From: Polyangiaceae bacterium | GTDB lineage: Bacteria > Myxococcota_A > Polyangia > Polyangiales > Polyangiaceae | Direction of reading: 5' to 3' | Length of the DNA: 63,735 nucleotides | Assembly: GCA_025353725.1 (NCBI GenBank) | Contig: JANXOF010000072.1 | Location: 1 to 63,735 of the forward strand | Part shown: positions 39,168-48,310 of the stretch, in pieces | Layout of the letters: the number at the start of each line of letters is the position of its first letter | Numbering within the stretch: position 1 is the first letter of the stretch | Position numbers and translations under genes: made by a program | Notes under the pieces: model-generated | What the model was told of the DNA's origin: nothing | Databases searched by the model: none | The model's input: the letters and a program-made list of their open reading frames with translations, nothing else

Positions 39168-40343
39168 ATGAACTTTCGCGACGTTGCAGTTCTCGGTGGA
39201 GTGGGTGCCGTACTTCTCGTCGCAAACGCGGCGTGCGCCCTTGCGCCCACGGACAGTGGCCCGGCCGACTCACAGGACAGAAGCGAGCGAGTCGAGCGCG
39301 TCGGGTTTGCCGAATCGGCGCTCCGTGCGACGTACGAGACCGGTGGTGAATCCTATCGGTTTATTGATACGCACGACCAATATGGCCATACGGGCCGAAT
39401 CGACAAAAACGACTTTTTATACTTTCACAAGGTCAATGGAAAGCGAGCGGTCGGCCTCACGATGGATTGCGCTTGGGTCGATGCCCCCAACGCGGCGGAA
39501 GTTTTGAATGTGCTGAAGGCGTACAGCACGAAGATCACGTTCTTCATCTCAGGCCCGTTTATCTTCCAAGACTACCGGCGTGGGCTTGAGGGCGGTCTCG
39601 ACCGATCGAACTTTGCCAACATCAAACGCATGGTCGACGATGGTCACGAGTTCGGTAACCACACGCAGACGCACCCGCACAACAACCAATCCATCAACTG
39701 GACGCGTGAAACCGAAGAGCTGGAACGCGGTTGGGATGCCGTCATTGCCGAAATTTACCGCGGACAAGCGTTGCCGACAAACGCTCGAATGACCAACTTC
39801 TGGCGCGCTCCGTATGGAGAATATGACACGCGCTCGCTTGGCCTTGCTTCGAAAGGAGGCTTTCCGAATCACTTCGGCTGGAACGTCGACGTCAAAGATT
39901 CCGTGGGGTATCCCGATTGCCGCGAAGAGCCCGCGAATCGCGCGTGCCTGAGTCCGAAGAAGCTGACGGACACCGTGCTCGCCTTCGCAGAGCAAAACGA
40001 GTGGTCGCTCGATGGTTTCGTCATCTTGTCGCATTTGCAAAACCCCTACAATTGGGGAAGCAAGCCTGAAGGCCTCGCTCGCCTGCTCGATACGGTTCGT
40101 GCGAAAGGGCACGTGGTCGCAAAAATTTCGGAGATGTTCGCGGAGACGATTCCTGACGGACCGCACGAGCCACCTCCCGCCGCAGACGCGGCCGAACCCG
40201 GTGACACGTGCGCGGAAGGCTGCATCTACTCGTCGTTTTGCGTCGACCGAAATGTGACCGCAAAGCGCTACGCAAGCGCCGACGGCACAAAGCTCGTCTG
40301 CGTGAAGCGCGGAGACTGCAGCGCGGCGTGCGTAGGCCCGTGA
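39168..40343 (+). CDS. polysaccharide deacetylase
   Basis: A 391-residue exported NodB-fold (carbohydrate esterase 4) protein with a signal peptide and probable lipobox (VANAAC). The metal His pair is in GHEFGNHTQTHPH, with RAPYGEYD as the third motif. The first motif, usually TFDD, reads GLTMDCAW, so only one of the two usual Asp residues is present. The C-terminal extension is Cys-rich (CAEGCIYSSFCVD, CVKRGDCSAAC) and may bind wall or glycan. Likely to deacetylate an envelope polysaccharide. Confidence 0.87.
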   Translation: MNFRDVAVLGGVGAVLLVANAACALAPTDSGPADSQDRSERVERVGFAESALRATYETGGESYRFIDTHDQYGHTGRIDKNDFLYFHKVNGKRAVGLTMDCAWVDAPNAAEVLNVLKAYSTKITFFISGPFIFQDYRRGLEGGLDRSNFANIKRMVDDGHEFGNHTQTHPHNNQSINWTRETEELERGWDAVIAEIYRGQALPTNARMTNFWRAPYGEYDTRSLGLASKGGFPNHFGWNVDVKDSVGYPDCREEPANRACLSPKKLTDTVLAFAEQNEWSLDGFVILSHLQNPYNWGSKPEGLARLLDTVRAKGHVVAKISEMFAETIPDGPHEPPPAADAAEPGDTCAEGCIYSSFCVDRNVTAKRYASADGTKLVCVKRGDCSAACVGP

Positions 40344-40356
40344 ATCGAAGGAAGTC

Positions 40357-41670
40357 TTAGTCGATGGGTCGGGCGTGCCAAATGACCGTCTCGGACTCTT
40401 TCGCGCACGATGAGCCATCGACCCATTGGGGTTCGCCTTGGCTGCGGCGGAGCTCGAGACCGAGCGCTACGAAGCTGGGTGCGCGGACGTCAAAGGCGCG
40501 CGAATCCAGCTTGTAGTGGCACCCCATGCACGCGTCGGGCGTGTGCTTGACGGCGTCGACGCGTAGCTTGGCGGGGAAAAAACCGTGCAACTCGCGGGCG
40601 CCGCTCGCACCGAACGACCAAAAGTCGAGAACACCGTTGGGGCGCTCCACGATGACTTCCGTTTCCCGAACTTCGCACGCTTCGCCAATCGACTCGGCGA
40701 CGGATATCTTGGTTTCGCGGCTCCGGTAGATTCGTCGCGCGGCCATTTTCGCCATGCTGATCGGGTGGAGTTCCGTCACCCACTTCCCGCTTTGCGCGAA
40801 ATCGCCGTAACGCGCTTTGAGTTCGTCGAGCGTCGCGGGTGCGTGGCGAACGATGGGCCCGCAGACCGCGAGAAAAGCCTTGATGTTCTGGTGCTCGAAG
40901 GGTTGCAAACCGCTTTCTTCGGTCGCGCGCGCGCGCGCTTCGGCGACCCGACGTGCCGGAAGCGCGGTATAGAGTGTCCCGAGCCTCGCCTCGGTGTCCA
41001 GCGTCGACCGCGAGGCTGCGTCGAGCTTGGAGGCCGTGTCCAAGAGGAACCACGGAACGGCGAGAGCGGCGCAACACGCCTCGGCAGTAGCCGAGGCTGA
41101 GGAACCTTCGCGGGCACCTGGCCCGGCGCACGCGGTGATCTGCGTTTCGAGATCCACAATGCGGCGCCCGACCGGGCTAAGCGGTAAATCGGGCGAGGCG
41201 CCATGCGCCCCTTCGAGAAGATGACGTCGGTACGATTCGCTCTGCGCGTCCGTCGCTTCGAGTGCGTAAATCGAAACTGTTCGCGAGGCAGGAACACCGC
41301 TCGCAGCCCCCAATGCGCCAAGCATGGTCGCCAAGGTCGACGGGTCTTCTCCGATTTCTACGTCGTCTTTCGACAGAGTCTGAACACCGTAGCGAGCATA
41401 GGCGACCGCATTTAGGACCCTCGCTTTCACGGCGCCTGGCGTCGTCGGGTCGAGTGCCTTGTCCTCGACGTGCACGTGCGGGTCAACGGGATAGGTCGCT
41501 TGAGGGAGTGCCCCTTCCGAGGCCACGTCCGAGGCTTGGGCTTGGGCTTGGGTTCGGCTCGCGTCTCCGCTCGGCGACGCGAGAGAACACGCCGCGCCGG
41601 CCGCGAGGGAGAGCACTGCGGCGACCATGGGGGCGCGAGCGATGCGCAGACGACAGCGAGGGGACGGCAT
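40357..41670 (-). CDS. lipoprotein with a single CxxCH haem-type motif
   Basis: A 437-residue lipoprotein; ATG 41670 gives a signal peptide with lipobox (LAAGAAC). The mature region is helical and unfamiliar. Near the C-terminus DACMGCHYKL has the CxxCH pattern of covalent haem c attachment, but no clear distal ligand can be assigned. Upstream of it, ELHPISMAKMAARRIYR is notable. It may be a monohaem periplasmic protein or simply a protein with a Cys pair. Function unknown. Confidence 0.7.
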   Translation of the reverse strand: MPSPRCRLRIARAPMVAAVLSLAAGAACSLASPSGDASRTQAQAQASDVASEGALPQATYPVDPHVHVEDKALDPTTPGAVKARVLNAVAYARYGVQTLSKDDVEIGEDPSTLATMLGALGAASGVPASRTVSIYALEATDAQSESYRRHLLEGAHGASPDLPLSPVGRRIVDLETQITACAGPGAREGSSASATAEACCAALAVPWFLLDTASKLDAASRSTLDTEARLGTLYTALPARRVAEARARATEESGLQPFEHQNIKAFLAVCGPIVRHAPATLDELKARYGDFAQSGKWVTELHPISMAKMAARRIYRSRETKISVAESIGEACEVRETEVIVERPNGVLDFWSFGASGARELHGFFPAKLRVDAVKHTPDACMGCHYKLDSRAFDVRAPSFVALGLELRRSQGEPQWVDGSSCAKESETVIWHARPID

Positions 41671-41816
41671 CGTTACGTTCACGTGCAGGTGGCATGCCTA
41701 CCTACGCTCTCTCGCCCGGCGTAAGAAAACCGGACCGCGCGTGGGGGGCGGCCGAGGTCCGCCGGGTGAGCTAATGATCCAGCCGCGGCACCTTCCGCTC
41801 GCGTTCCGCCCAGCCG

Positions 41817-42176
41817 TCAGTCGCCGCGCGCGTCGTGCCCCGCATCGGCCCCACCGGTGTCGACGGGCGCGCAGCGAACGGCGTTCGTCCCCTTGCAATG
41901 CGTCGAGGTAGCCGCATAGCCAGGAAGGCAGCGAACCGTCGTCGCCAGCTCGCATCCGCCACCACCGCCGCTACAACGGCCTTCGCCGCTCGGGCAATTG
42001 AGCAGGGAGATAGCGGTCACCCCGGGTCGGCACGTGAGCGACGTCAGTGCCTTGCACGGTGCGTCTTCAACATTCATGTCGTCGCCCGTCACGCCGGCGT
42101 CGTGCGCGGAGGCGCAGGCTGCGAAGGCGAAGGCAAGTGAAACGACAGCGGTGAGTCGAAAGGCGAACGTCCACAT
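41817..42176 (-). CDS. small Cys-rich lipoprotein
   Basis: A 119-residue protein with signal peptide and lipobox (AFAFAAC), then about ten cysteines (CKALTSLTCRPG, CSGGGGGCELATTVRC) that probably form disulfides, and an Asp/Gly/Ala tail. Resembles many short myxobacterial lipoproteins of unknown role. Confidence 0.6.
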   Translation of the reverse strand: MWTFAFRLTAVVSLAFAFAACASAHDAGVTGDDMNVEDAPCKALTSLTCRPGVTAISLLNCPSGEGRCSGGGGGCELATTVRCLPGYAATSTHCKGTNAVRCAPVDTGGADAGHDARGD

Positions 42177-42419
42177 AGGCGTACGCGGAGCAAAGTGTGC
42201 GCCAACGCCGCGACGGGTAAAGCCCCTACGTCGCCCGCTGGCCGCGCGCGCGTCGATTCTCGGCGCGTCGCAGGCGTGAACGCGCCGCCACCGGCGAAAA
42301 GCACAGCCGAGACTACCCGCACCTCCGCGCGCTAGGATTTGAGCCCTAGGTCGACGATCGAAGCGTCGCGCGCTCGTCGTCCTTGCAGCGGCATCATCGC
42401 CTGCGTTATCAGCTGCCGT

Positions 42420-42959
42420 ATGACGCTTCGTGATTCTCTCGACCGCCTTACCGCCGACTTCGCGCGCGACGTCATCAAAGCGCTGAGAAACGCGTCACTC
42501 GAGGAGCTCACCGGCCGAACGGCGACCACCCCCGCCCTCACCTCGGCGCCCGTTAGGCGCTTGGCGCCGCCTCAGGCTCAGTCTCAGGCACCTTCGCCGC
42601 GAAGCGTACGCGCAGTGCCGCGCGCGCAGCCGCCGCTCGAAAACGAGCCGTCGTATGACGAAGGCTTTGGAACGGAAGCCGCTGCCGAGCCGGTTGCGGC
42701 CGTTCACGTGGTCGTTCCACCCGAGATGCGCGCCGCTGCACTGAGGATTCTCGAAGATCGCGGCGGCAAGGGAGCAACCGCGGTGCAGCTCGACGCCGAA
42801 CTCTCACTTCAAGGTTTTGCGGCCTTGCCCGAATTGATGCGAAGCCTCGTCGAGACCGGCGCCGTCCGCGACACGGGCTTCCGTAGAGCCAGCGGCGGGA
42901 ACGCGACCTCCGCCGTTTACGTCCTCGCCGGAGGCTCCAGATCGCCAGTCGCGACTTAG
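42420..42959 (+). CDS. hypothetical protein with winged-helix-like C-terminus
   Basis: A 179-residue cytosolic protein. A helical N-terminus (RDSLDRLTADFARDVIKAL) is joined by a Pro/Ala/Gln-rich linker to a C-terminal domain, RAAALRILEDRGGKGATAVQLDAEL followed by LMRSLVETGAVRDTG, which has the helix-turn-helix-wing rhythm of small DNA-binding domains. ATG 42420 chosen; no strong ribosome site. Could be a regulator, but this is a guess from pattern. Confidence 0.6.
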   Translation: MTLRDSLDRLTADFARDVIKALRNASLEELTGRTATTPALTSAPVRRLAPPQAQSQAPSPRSVRAVPRAQPPLENEPSYDEGFGTEAAAEPVAAVHVVVPPEMRAAALRILEDRGGKGATAVQLDAELSLQGFAALPELMRSLVETGAVRDTGFRRASGGNATSAVYVLAGGSRSPVAT

Positions 42960-43156
42960 GATCCGCCCGAAGCCTGAGCTCCCCGGACGGCTACGCGACG
43001 CCGCGCTGACCGGTGCAGGCAACCGCGCGACGCCGGTGGAACGCCTCCGTGCTGTCCGAAAGCACCTCAACGATGAGAGTCGGACTAGAGACGCCAAGGG
43101 GGTCGTCTACGGAGTGCGCCGGCTTACCGCAAACGACAATCACGTCGGGGTAGGGT

Positions 43157-43429
43157 TCATAGTCCAGCCTGCTCGATGCGTACCCGCAAGTCTGAATTCG
43201 AGGCTCGGCAGGCCCTTCCGCGAAGTTGTCCGTTGAGCGGCGCTATCATCGCCCCGCCTAGCATGGCGTGGTTGTATATTCGTGTTTCATCGGTGAGGTC
43301 GTAGCCGAGCATCGTAAAGAGCGGGTCGATGAGACTATGCCGCGTCGCCTGCTCGTTGCCACACACGTGTTCAGCGAGCTCTTTCACGCGCTTTACGTAG
43401 GTTTCAATAGATTCGCGTAAATTCGACAC
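43157..43429 (-). pseudogene. fragment of HsdR-type N-terminal domain protein
   Basis: From GTG 43429, about 48 residues (NLRESIETYVKRVKEL, GNEQATRHSLIDPLF, LGYDLTD) resemble the start of proteins with the type I restriction HsdR N-terminal domain. The similarity then stops, and the remaining 40 residues are unrelated. The nuclease core is absent, so this is a remnant rather than a working gene. It lies in a stretch made of several unrelated fragments. Confidence 0.6.
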
Positions 43430-43520
43430 GGCATCACCCCCGCCAGAAGAAGCACAGGCTCCACAGGTCGACGCAAGATCGGATGCGCGGTCCGTAGCTC
43501 CGCGCCATCGCGCGGGATAC

Positions 43521-43634
43521 GTGACTTCCAGGCACTTGCAGCGCGTCTTCGCGGCCGAATTCGGCATCTCACCCGTTGCGTTTCTTCAGACTCAACGCCT
43601 GCTGACGGCAAAACGTCTACTCACGGATACCGAG
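43521..43634 (+). pseudogene. partial copy of the Ada/AlkA repair gene
   Basis: About 114 bases closely match the AraC-type helix-turn-helix part of the intact Ada/AlkA gene at 53430-53544, with only scattered substitutions. The protein-level match runs from VTSRHL through FLQTQRLLTAKRLLTDTE. Both flanks diverge, so it is an isolated fragment. The differences suggest an old copy or one from a related strain's gene. Confidence 0.8.
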
Positions 43635-43802
43635 CACCTCGCCGCTCGGGCGGATTACGCGAACCGTGTGCCCTGACGTATCGGCGACGTAGATGTTGCC
43701 CGAAGCGTCGACGCCAAGGCCGGTTGGCGTCCGGAAGAGCGCTGTTCCAGCCGTCCCACCTGCGACGCCAGCTACCCCACTTCGGCATGCGTGCGTACTC
43801 AC
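43617..43802 (-). pseudogene. NHL-repeat protein fragment
   Basis: A 61-residue frame with one NHL beta-propeller blade: TPTGLGVDASGNIYVADTSG followed by HTVRVIRPSGEV. Whole NHL proteins have about six blades, so this is a remnant. It abuts the repair-gene fragment and the antitoxin fragment. Confidence 0.6.
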
Positions 43803-44100
43803 ATCGCCATTAAAAATGACTTTCTGGCCTCAAGAAGCTCAACGGGCGTTTTTCCGCCGACGCGCTCGCTCGGACCGACCCACCATGACGCGACCCCCCA
43901 AGGATCGACGGCGGCGCCGAGCCTTTTGTTGATGCAGGCCGCGGCGGGACGGAAAGCCTTGCGACGGCGATCGAGCTGGAAGACGGGGAAGACGAACGTA
44001 TTCCGAAGGGGCAATCCGAGCAGCTCGCCGCGCTTGCGCGCGTGATTAGGAGTAGGGGCGCTAGACGAAAGCGGGATAACGACCGCATTGCATGCGATGC
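43799..44100 (-). pseudogene. C-terminal fragment of an Xre/DUF2384-type antitoxin
   Basis: The last 65 residues contain FVFPVFQLDRR, DPWGVASWWVGPSE and GGKTPVELLEAR, the toxin-binding C-terminal pattern of Xre/MbcA/ParS-type antitoxins. No N-terminal half or convincing start is present, and no RES-type toxin is next to it. The fragment runs into the 3' end of the MFS gene. Confidence 0.5.
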
Positions 44101-44144
44101 GCCTAGCGCTCGTTTCAATGCAATCGACGACGTAGTGCGCCTCG

Positions 44145-45347
44145 CTATCTGCGCGGCGCCGCAACGCGCATCGCGATGAACAGAGCTGCGACCGAGAGCG
44201 CGGCGGCAACGAAGAACGGCGCGCCCGGCAGCGTGCGCTCGAAGGCGCCGAACACCTGCGTCAGGACAATGGGGCCGAAGATGGACGAGAGGCTCTCGGC
44301 CGCGCCGATGCTGCCCTGAAGTCGACCTTGCGCGTCGTCGGGGGCGAGCTTCGACATCCACGCGTTCATCGCGGGCATGGCGACGCCAGACGGTGACGAG
44401 ACGACGATGACGGCGAACACCATCCAGCTTCGAGAGGCAAGCCCGGTCAAGACGAAGCACGCCACAGTGAGGCTGAGCCCGACTATCGCTGTCTTGCGAT
44501 CGCCCCATCGGTTCGTGAAGTACCCAACGAGCACCGCTTGCGTCAGCGTATTGCTCACGCCGTAGGCAGCGAGTGACAGGCCGATCATCCCGGGGCTCCA
44601 GCCGAACCGCGCGGTTCCCCAGAACGCCCACACCGCGGGATACACGGACGAGCCGAGGAAGAGCACGAACAGCGCAAGGACGAGTGTTCGCACGCTCTTG
44701 CCGCCGGGAATGCTTGCGATCGCGCCGAAGGGATGGATCTGCGAGAGCTTCAGCTGCCGCCGCTTTTCCTTCGGATGCGTTTCCGGGAGGAACACGAGGC
44801 CGTACAAAAAGTTCGCGAGCGAGAGGCCTCCCGCGACGAAGAAGGGAACGCGTGGCCCGAAGCCGCCCAGGAGCCCGCCGATCGCCGGGCCGACGACGAA
44901 GCCGACGCCGAAGGCGGCGCCGAGCATTCCGAACGCCTTACCGCGCTCTTCGGGCGGAGTGACATCGACGATGTACGCGTTCGCGGTCGTGAACGAAGCG
45001 CCGAAGGTGCCGGCGATGATGCGCCCCACGAACAGCCAGACGATCGTAGGCGCGAGTGCCGTGAGCGCGTAATCGATGCCGAGGCCGAGCACCGCCAAGA
45101 GCAGTACCGGCCGGCGTCCAAACGCATCGGACAGACCACCAATGACGGGCGCGCAGAAAAACTGCATCGCGGCGTACGCAAAGAAAAGCCAGCCACCGTA
45201 GACCGACGCGTGCGCGGCGTCGGCCCCGGTTAGCTCCCGCAAGAGGGCCGGGAGTATCGGCATGATGAGGCCGAGGCCGACCATATCGAGCAAGACCGTA
45301 AACCACACGAACGCAAACGCTTGCTTGGTCGAACGCGTGAGGGCCAT
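44145..45347 (-). CDS. MFS exporter, TetA-like
   Basis: A 400-residue inner-membrane transporter with about 12 membrane helices. The loop 2-3 motif GGLSDAFGRRPVLLL and motif C (GFVVGPAIGGLLGGFGP) mark a drug:H+ antiporter. LLDMVGLGLIMPILP at the N-terminus is the pattern of TetA(A/B/C)-like proteins. No TetR-type repressor is visible beside it. Substrate could be tetracycline-like compounds or other small molecules; unknown. Confidence 0.88.
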   Translation of the reverse strand: MALTRSTKQAFAFVWFTVLLDMVGLGLIMPILPALLRELTGADAAHASVYGGWLFFAYAAMQFFCAPVIGGLSDAFGRRPVLLLAVLGLGIDYALTALAPTIVWLFVGRIIAGTFGASFTTANAYIVDVTPPEERGKAFGMLGAAFGVGFVVGPAIGGLLGGFGPRVPFFVAGGLSLANFLYGLVFLPETHPKEKRRQLKLSQIHPFGAIASIPGGKSVRTLVLALFVLFLGSSVYPAVWAFWGTARFGWSPGMIGLSLAAYGVSNTLTQAVLVGYFTNRWGDRKTAIVGLSLTVACFVLTGLASRSWMVFAVIVVSSPSGVAMPAMNAWMSKLAPDDAQGRLQGSIGAAESLSSIFGPIVLTQVFGAFERTLPGAPFFVAAALSVAALFIAMRVAAPRR

Positions 45348-46358
45348 TCTGCTCAGCCCGCTTCGGCGGAACGCGCCGATGGCTCGGCGTCGCGAGTGAG
45401 GTCGTCGGCCATCATCCTGGGTATCTTAGCGAGCCCGCACGCGCCTGGCCTCATCGATGGACGGCGTGGCGAGGCGCCGCAACCCGCGAGCCGACTCTCG
45501 CGGCGCCGATCGTGTCACCGCTCGCTACGAGGATAGCGTCATTTTTGGACAACTTCGCTTCCTGCACGATAGCGCGGAGCCTTGCGAGATCGACGCACCC
45601 GGCCAAGCGACGCAGGAAATCCAGAGACGCGCCCGCGCGAAAACAGTTCTCGCCGCCCACCTGCACACGCCCGTCGAGCGGCCGTGGCCCTCCGCGCACT
45701 CAGTCGGGGAATTCGAACGCGAGGTCGTCTATGCCAATGCCATATACGTCGTGTATGTTCGTGATGACGAGCTTCGCGAAAACGGAAGCAGCATTAGATT
45801 CGAGCATACGCGCAACCACATTGCGGCTCTCACTCATGGAATTTGAAGAGCTTATATCCGCGAGGATACTCAAAGGCGCGATACATGGCCTAAGTGTACC
45901 ATGCAAATAACCTGGGAGGTTCCGCAGGCGCGTGTAAACTGCGCGCCGATCGATCCTGCCGGCTTTTCAATCATGCTTACTTCGATGTCAATTTTTTCCT
46001 CCATGCATTGCTATGCGGAGCCGCCGCGAAAGCGAGCGCGTGACGGGGGGAACGCTCGCGGCACGCGAAACGTTTGGCAACTACGCGTCAGGATTGAAAC
46101 CTGTAAAACAGGTAGTCATGCGAAAACCGAACGCCACCGGAACGACTCCGCGCCTACATCCGGGATCACGATCCGAAGATCCAGGCCGTGAGTCCGTTGA
46201 GCTCCGATCTCTGGCTTATCGGCCGTCGATTTGGGACCTCGGTACGCGGGCACGCGGAATGCACACGCACTCGGGGCAGGCACTAAAGTGTCCGCAAACA
46301 TTCCGAGGTGATTGACTTGAGCCTTTAGCGAGCGCCTTTGCATTTTCCGGGAGACACT
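45348..46358. other. 1-kb region without a convincing gene
   Basis: A minus-strand frame spanning 45451-45906 is open except for one TGA at 45700-45702. Its upper half (NVVARMLESNAASVFAKLV, IDDLAFEFPD) looks protein-like but matches no family I know, so it may be a decayed gene. From about 45,850 to 46,060 the sequence is more AT-rich. Near 46,090-46,110 a short inverted repeat (aacctgtaaaacaggt) is seen. The last 100 bases should hold the promoter of the glycosidase-like gene. Confidence 0.4.
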
Positions 46359-47591
46359 ATGCGAACATCGACTCATATTTTCATCGGATCCGCGCTGCTA
46401 ATCGCCTGCAGTGTTGGGGAGAGCGAAGCGTACACGGACGCTGAATCTAGGGTGAGGGCTCCAAAGCCAGCCGCTGCAGTCAAAGCTGTCGGATCGAAGT
46501 CGAATATTGACGCGAGCGGTACATTTGTCGTAGACGGGCAGAAATTCTTCCCGCTTGGGTTCTATGGAGTTCAATGGCGGCAGCCGTTTGCCGACCGCTT
46601 GAAGGCGCTCGTTACCATCGGGGACGCCGGATTCAACACCATGGTGGCCGAGGACATTTCGACGGACGCCTTCGGCGACCTGCTCGACGAGGCAGAGCGG
46701 CGTAAAGTCAAAGTGCTCGTCGGTAGCGCGAGCTTGGATGATCTCCAATATATCGGTGCGACGGTCGACAAGTACAAAGCGAAACCCTCCGTGCTCGGTT
46801 GGTCGCTCTTCGACGATGCCGATAATGGTGCCTTGTCCATCTCTAGCCTCAAGGAACGAAGTGATTATGTCAAAGCCAAAGACCCCGATCACGTCACATT
46901 CTCCAGCCTCACGGGCTACTACACAGGCCGTCGGAACGCGAAGAATGACTGGATTTCAGCAAGCGATTCCAGCGGCCTTCAAATGTACCCCATCGGGCCG
47001 CCGTCGGACTTCTCTTACGACTATGGAGGAGATCCTCTAGTCGAGTCATATAGGGTCACAAGAGATTACGTCGAAGCGTCCGAGCAGGTCCGTAAGCCGT
47101 TCGTCGTGAGCTCTCAGATGTACAACTGGGAAGGTAATGGCGGGGTAGGCAGTCGCTATCCAACCGGCAAGGAACTCAGAAACATGGTTTACGGGCAGAT
47201 TATGGCAGGCGCCAAAGGTATTGCCAGTTTTGAATACACAAACGATCTTTTCGACAATCAAAAGGAGCTCTGGAACGAATACGTGGCCGTTAAAAATGAC
47301 GTCGTCAACCTGCTCTGGAGCCCCATCCTCGAGGGCAAACTCACCCGGTCGGACGCAAGCACAAATGGCGTCGTGTATTCTATTTGGGAATACAAGAATG
47401 AGTGCATCGTAGCAATCCTCAATACGTCGAGCAGCGAGGCAAAAGAAGCACGAATCCCTCTACCGTCCACGTGCGCTCGACAGAGCTCGTCGCTGGTAGC
47501 CCGGTTGCCGAGCACAATGCAACTCGAAAACGCAACGCTTCAAGGGACGATCGACCGCGCGGATGTTCAAGTTTACAAGACGGCACCTTAA
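46359..47591 (+). CDS. glycoside-hydrolase-like lipoprotein
   Basis: A 410-residue lipoprotein: signal with lipobox (ALLIAC), then a TIM-barrel-like domain with GTFVVDGQKFFPLGFYG, LVTIGDAGFNTMVAED, KPSVLGWSLFDDADNG and GAKGIASFEYTNDL, and a C-terminal beta domain. The layout fits (beta/alpha)8 glycosidases of the GH5/GH2-like clan; catalytic acids cannot be assigned safely. Base composition is less GC-rich than the neighbours, and it lies next to an IS element, so it may have been acquired. Secreted or surface role in glycan breakdown is likely. Confidence 0.72.
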   Translation: MRTSTHIFIGSALLIACSVGESEAYTDAESRVRAPKPAAAVKAVGSKSNIDASGTFVVDGQKFFPLGFYGVQWRQPFADRLKALVTIGDAGFNTMVAEDISTDAFGDLLDEAERRKVKVLVGSASLDDLQYIGATVDKYKAKPSVLGWSLFDDADNGALSISSLKERSDYVKAKDPDHVTFSSLTGYYTGRRNAKNDWISASDSSGLQMYPIGPPSDFSYDYGGDPLVESYRVTRDYVEASEQVRKPFVVSSQMYNWEGNGGVGSRYPTGKELRNMVYGQIMAGAKGIASFEYTNDLFDNQKELWNEYVAVKNDVVNLLWSPILEGKLTRSDASTNGVVYSIWEYKNECIVAILNTSSSEAKEARIPLPSTCARQSSSLVARLPSTMQLENATLQGTIDRADVQVYKTAP

Positions 47592-47837
47592 AGGAACGCG
47601 CCTCTACTCTCCCTTGAGCACGCGGATGCGGGCTTCGGTGAAGTGGACCCCATTCTTCGGACCAGATGGGCATCAGGTTAAGGTGGAGCCTGCGTGTTCT
47701 TTCTTGGTCTTGGTCGAATCATAAATCATTCTAAATTTGTAATCGCTAGGCGACAGCGTGCGATCCAAAGCGGTATGTCACCTGACGCAAAGCGTAGGTC
47801 GCGGCCCGGCACTCCAAGGCTTCCGTAGCTCCGCGGC

Positions 47838-48310
47838 TCATGCCGCTCGCTTGGTCGCTCGTTTTGCAATGTCGTGTTCGTAGAAGGCCTTGGGCGTCAT
47901 GCAGCAAAGCGCCTGGTGCGGTCTATCGTCGTTGTAGAGTTTAAGATAGCGGCCGATACCAGCGCGGGCATCTTTCGGGTCGTCGTACGCATGCATGTAG
48001 ACTTCTTCGTACTTCACGGGGCGCCAAAGTCTCTCGATGAAGATGTTGTCGAGAAATCGGCCTTTGCCGTCCATGCTTATGGCGGTGCCGTGCTTTTTGA
48101 GCACGCCGGTGAACGCGTCGCTTGTGAATTGGGCGCCTTGGTCGGTGTTGAAAATGTTGGGTGATCCATAGCGCTGCAAGGCCTCACGGAGCGCATCGAT
48201 GCAGAAATCGGTATCCATCGTCGTCGACAGACGCCACGACAAGACGCGCCTCGAGAACCAGTCCATCACGCAGACGAGGTAGACGAAGCCGGACTTCATG
48301 GGGATGTACG
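47838..48310 (-). CDS. IS3 transposase orfB, 3' exon (integrase core)
   Basis: Encodes the last 157 residues of the DDE transposase: YIPMKSGFVYLVCVMDWFSR, then FNTDQGAQFTS with the second catalytic Asp, then DNIFIERLWRPVKYEEVY with the catalytic Glu. It joins the 5' exon ending at 50144: with the intron removed, the coding length is 409 + 473 = 882 bases, in frame, and the junction codon gives Asp-Ile-Thr-Tyr-Ile, as in intact relatives. Without splicing the transposase is broken. Confidence 0.85.

Noticed and set aside
46090-46110. Short palindrome near 46.1 kb as an attachment or operator site
   Set aside because: Only about six paired bases with no partner copy and no adjacent integrase.
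47787-47815. Second GACGCAAAGC occurrence resembling the GEMM core
   Set aside because: No enclosing helix or paired flanks were seen, and it lies within the IS3 element's end rather than before a gene.
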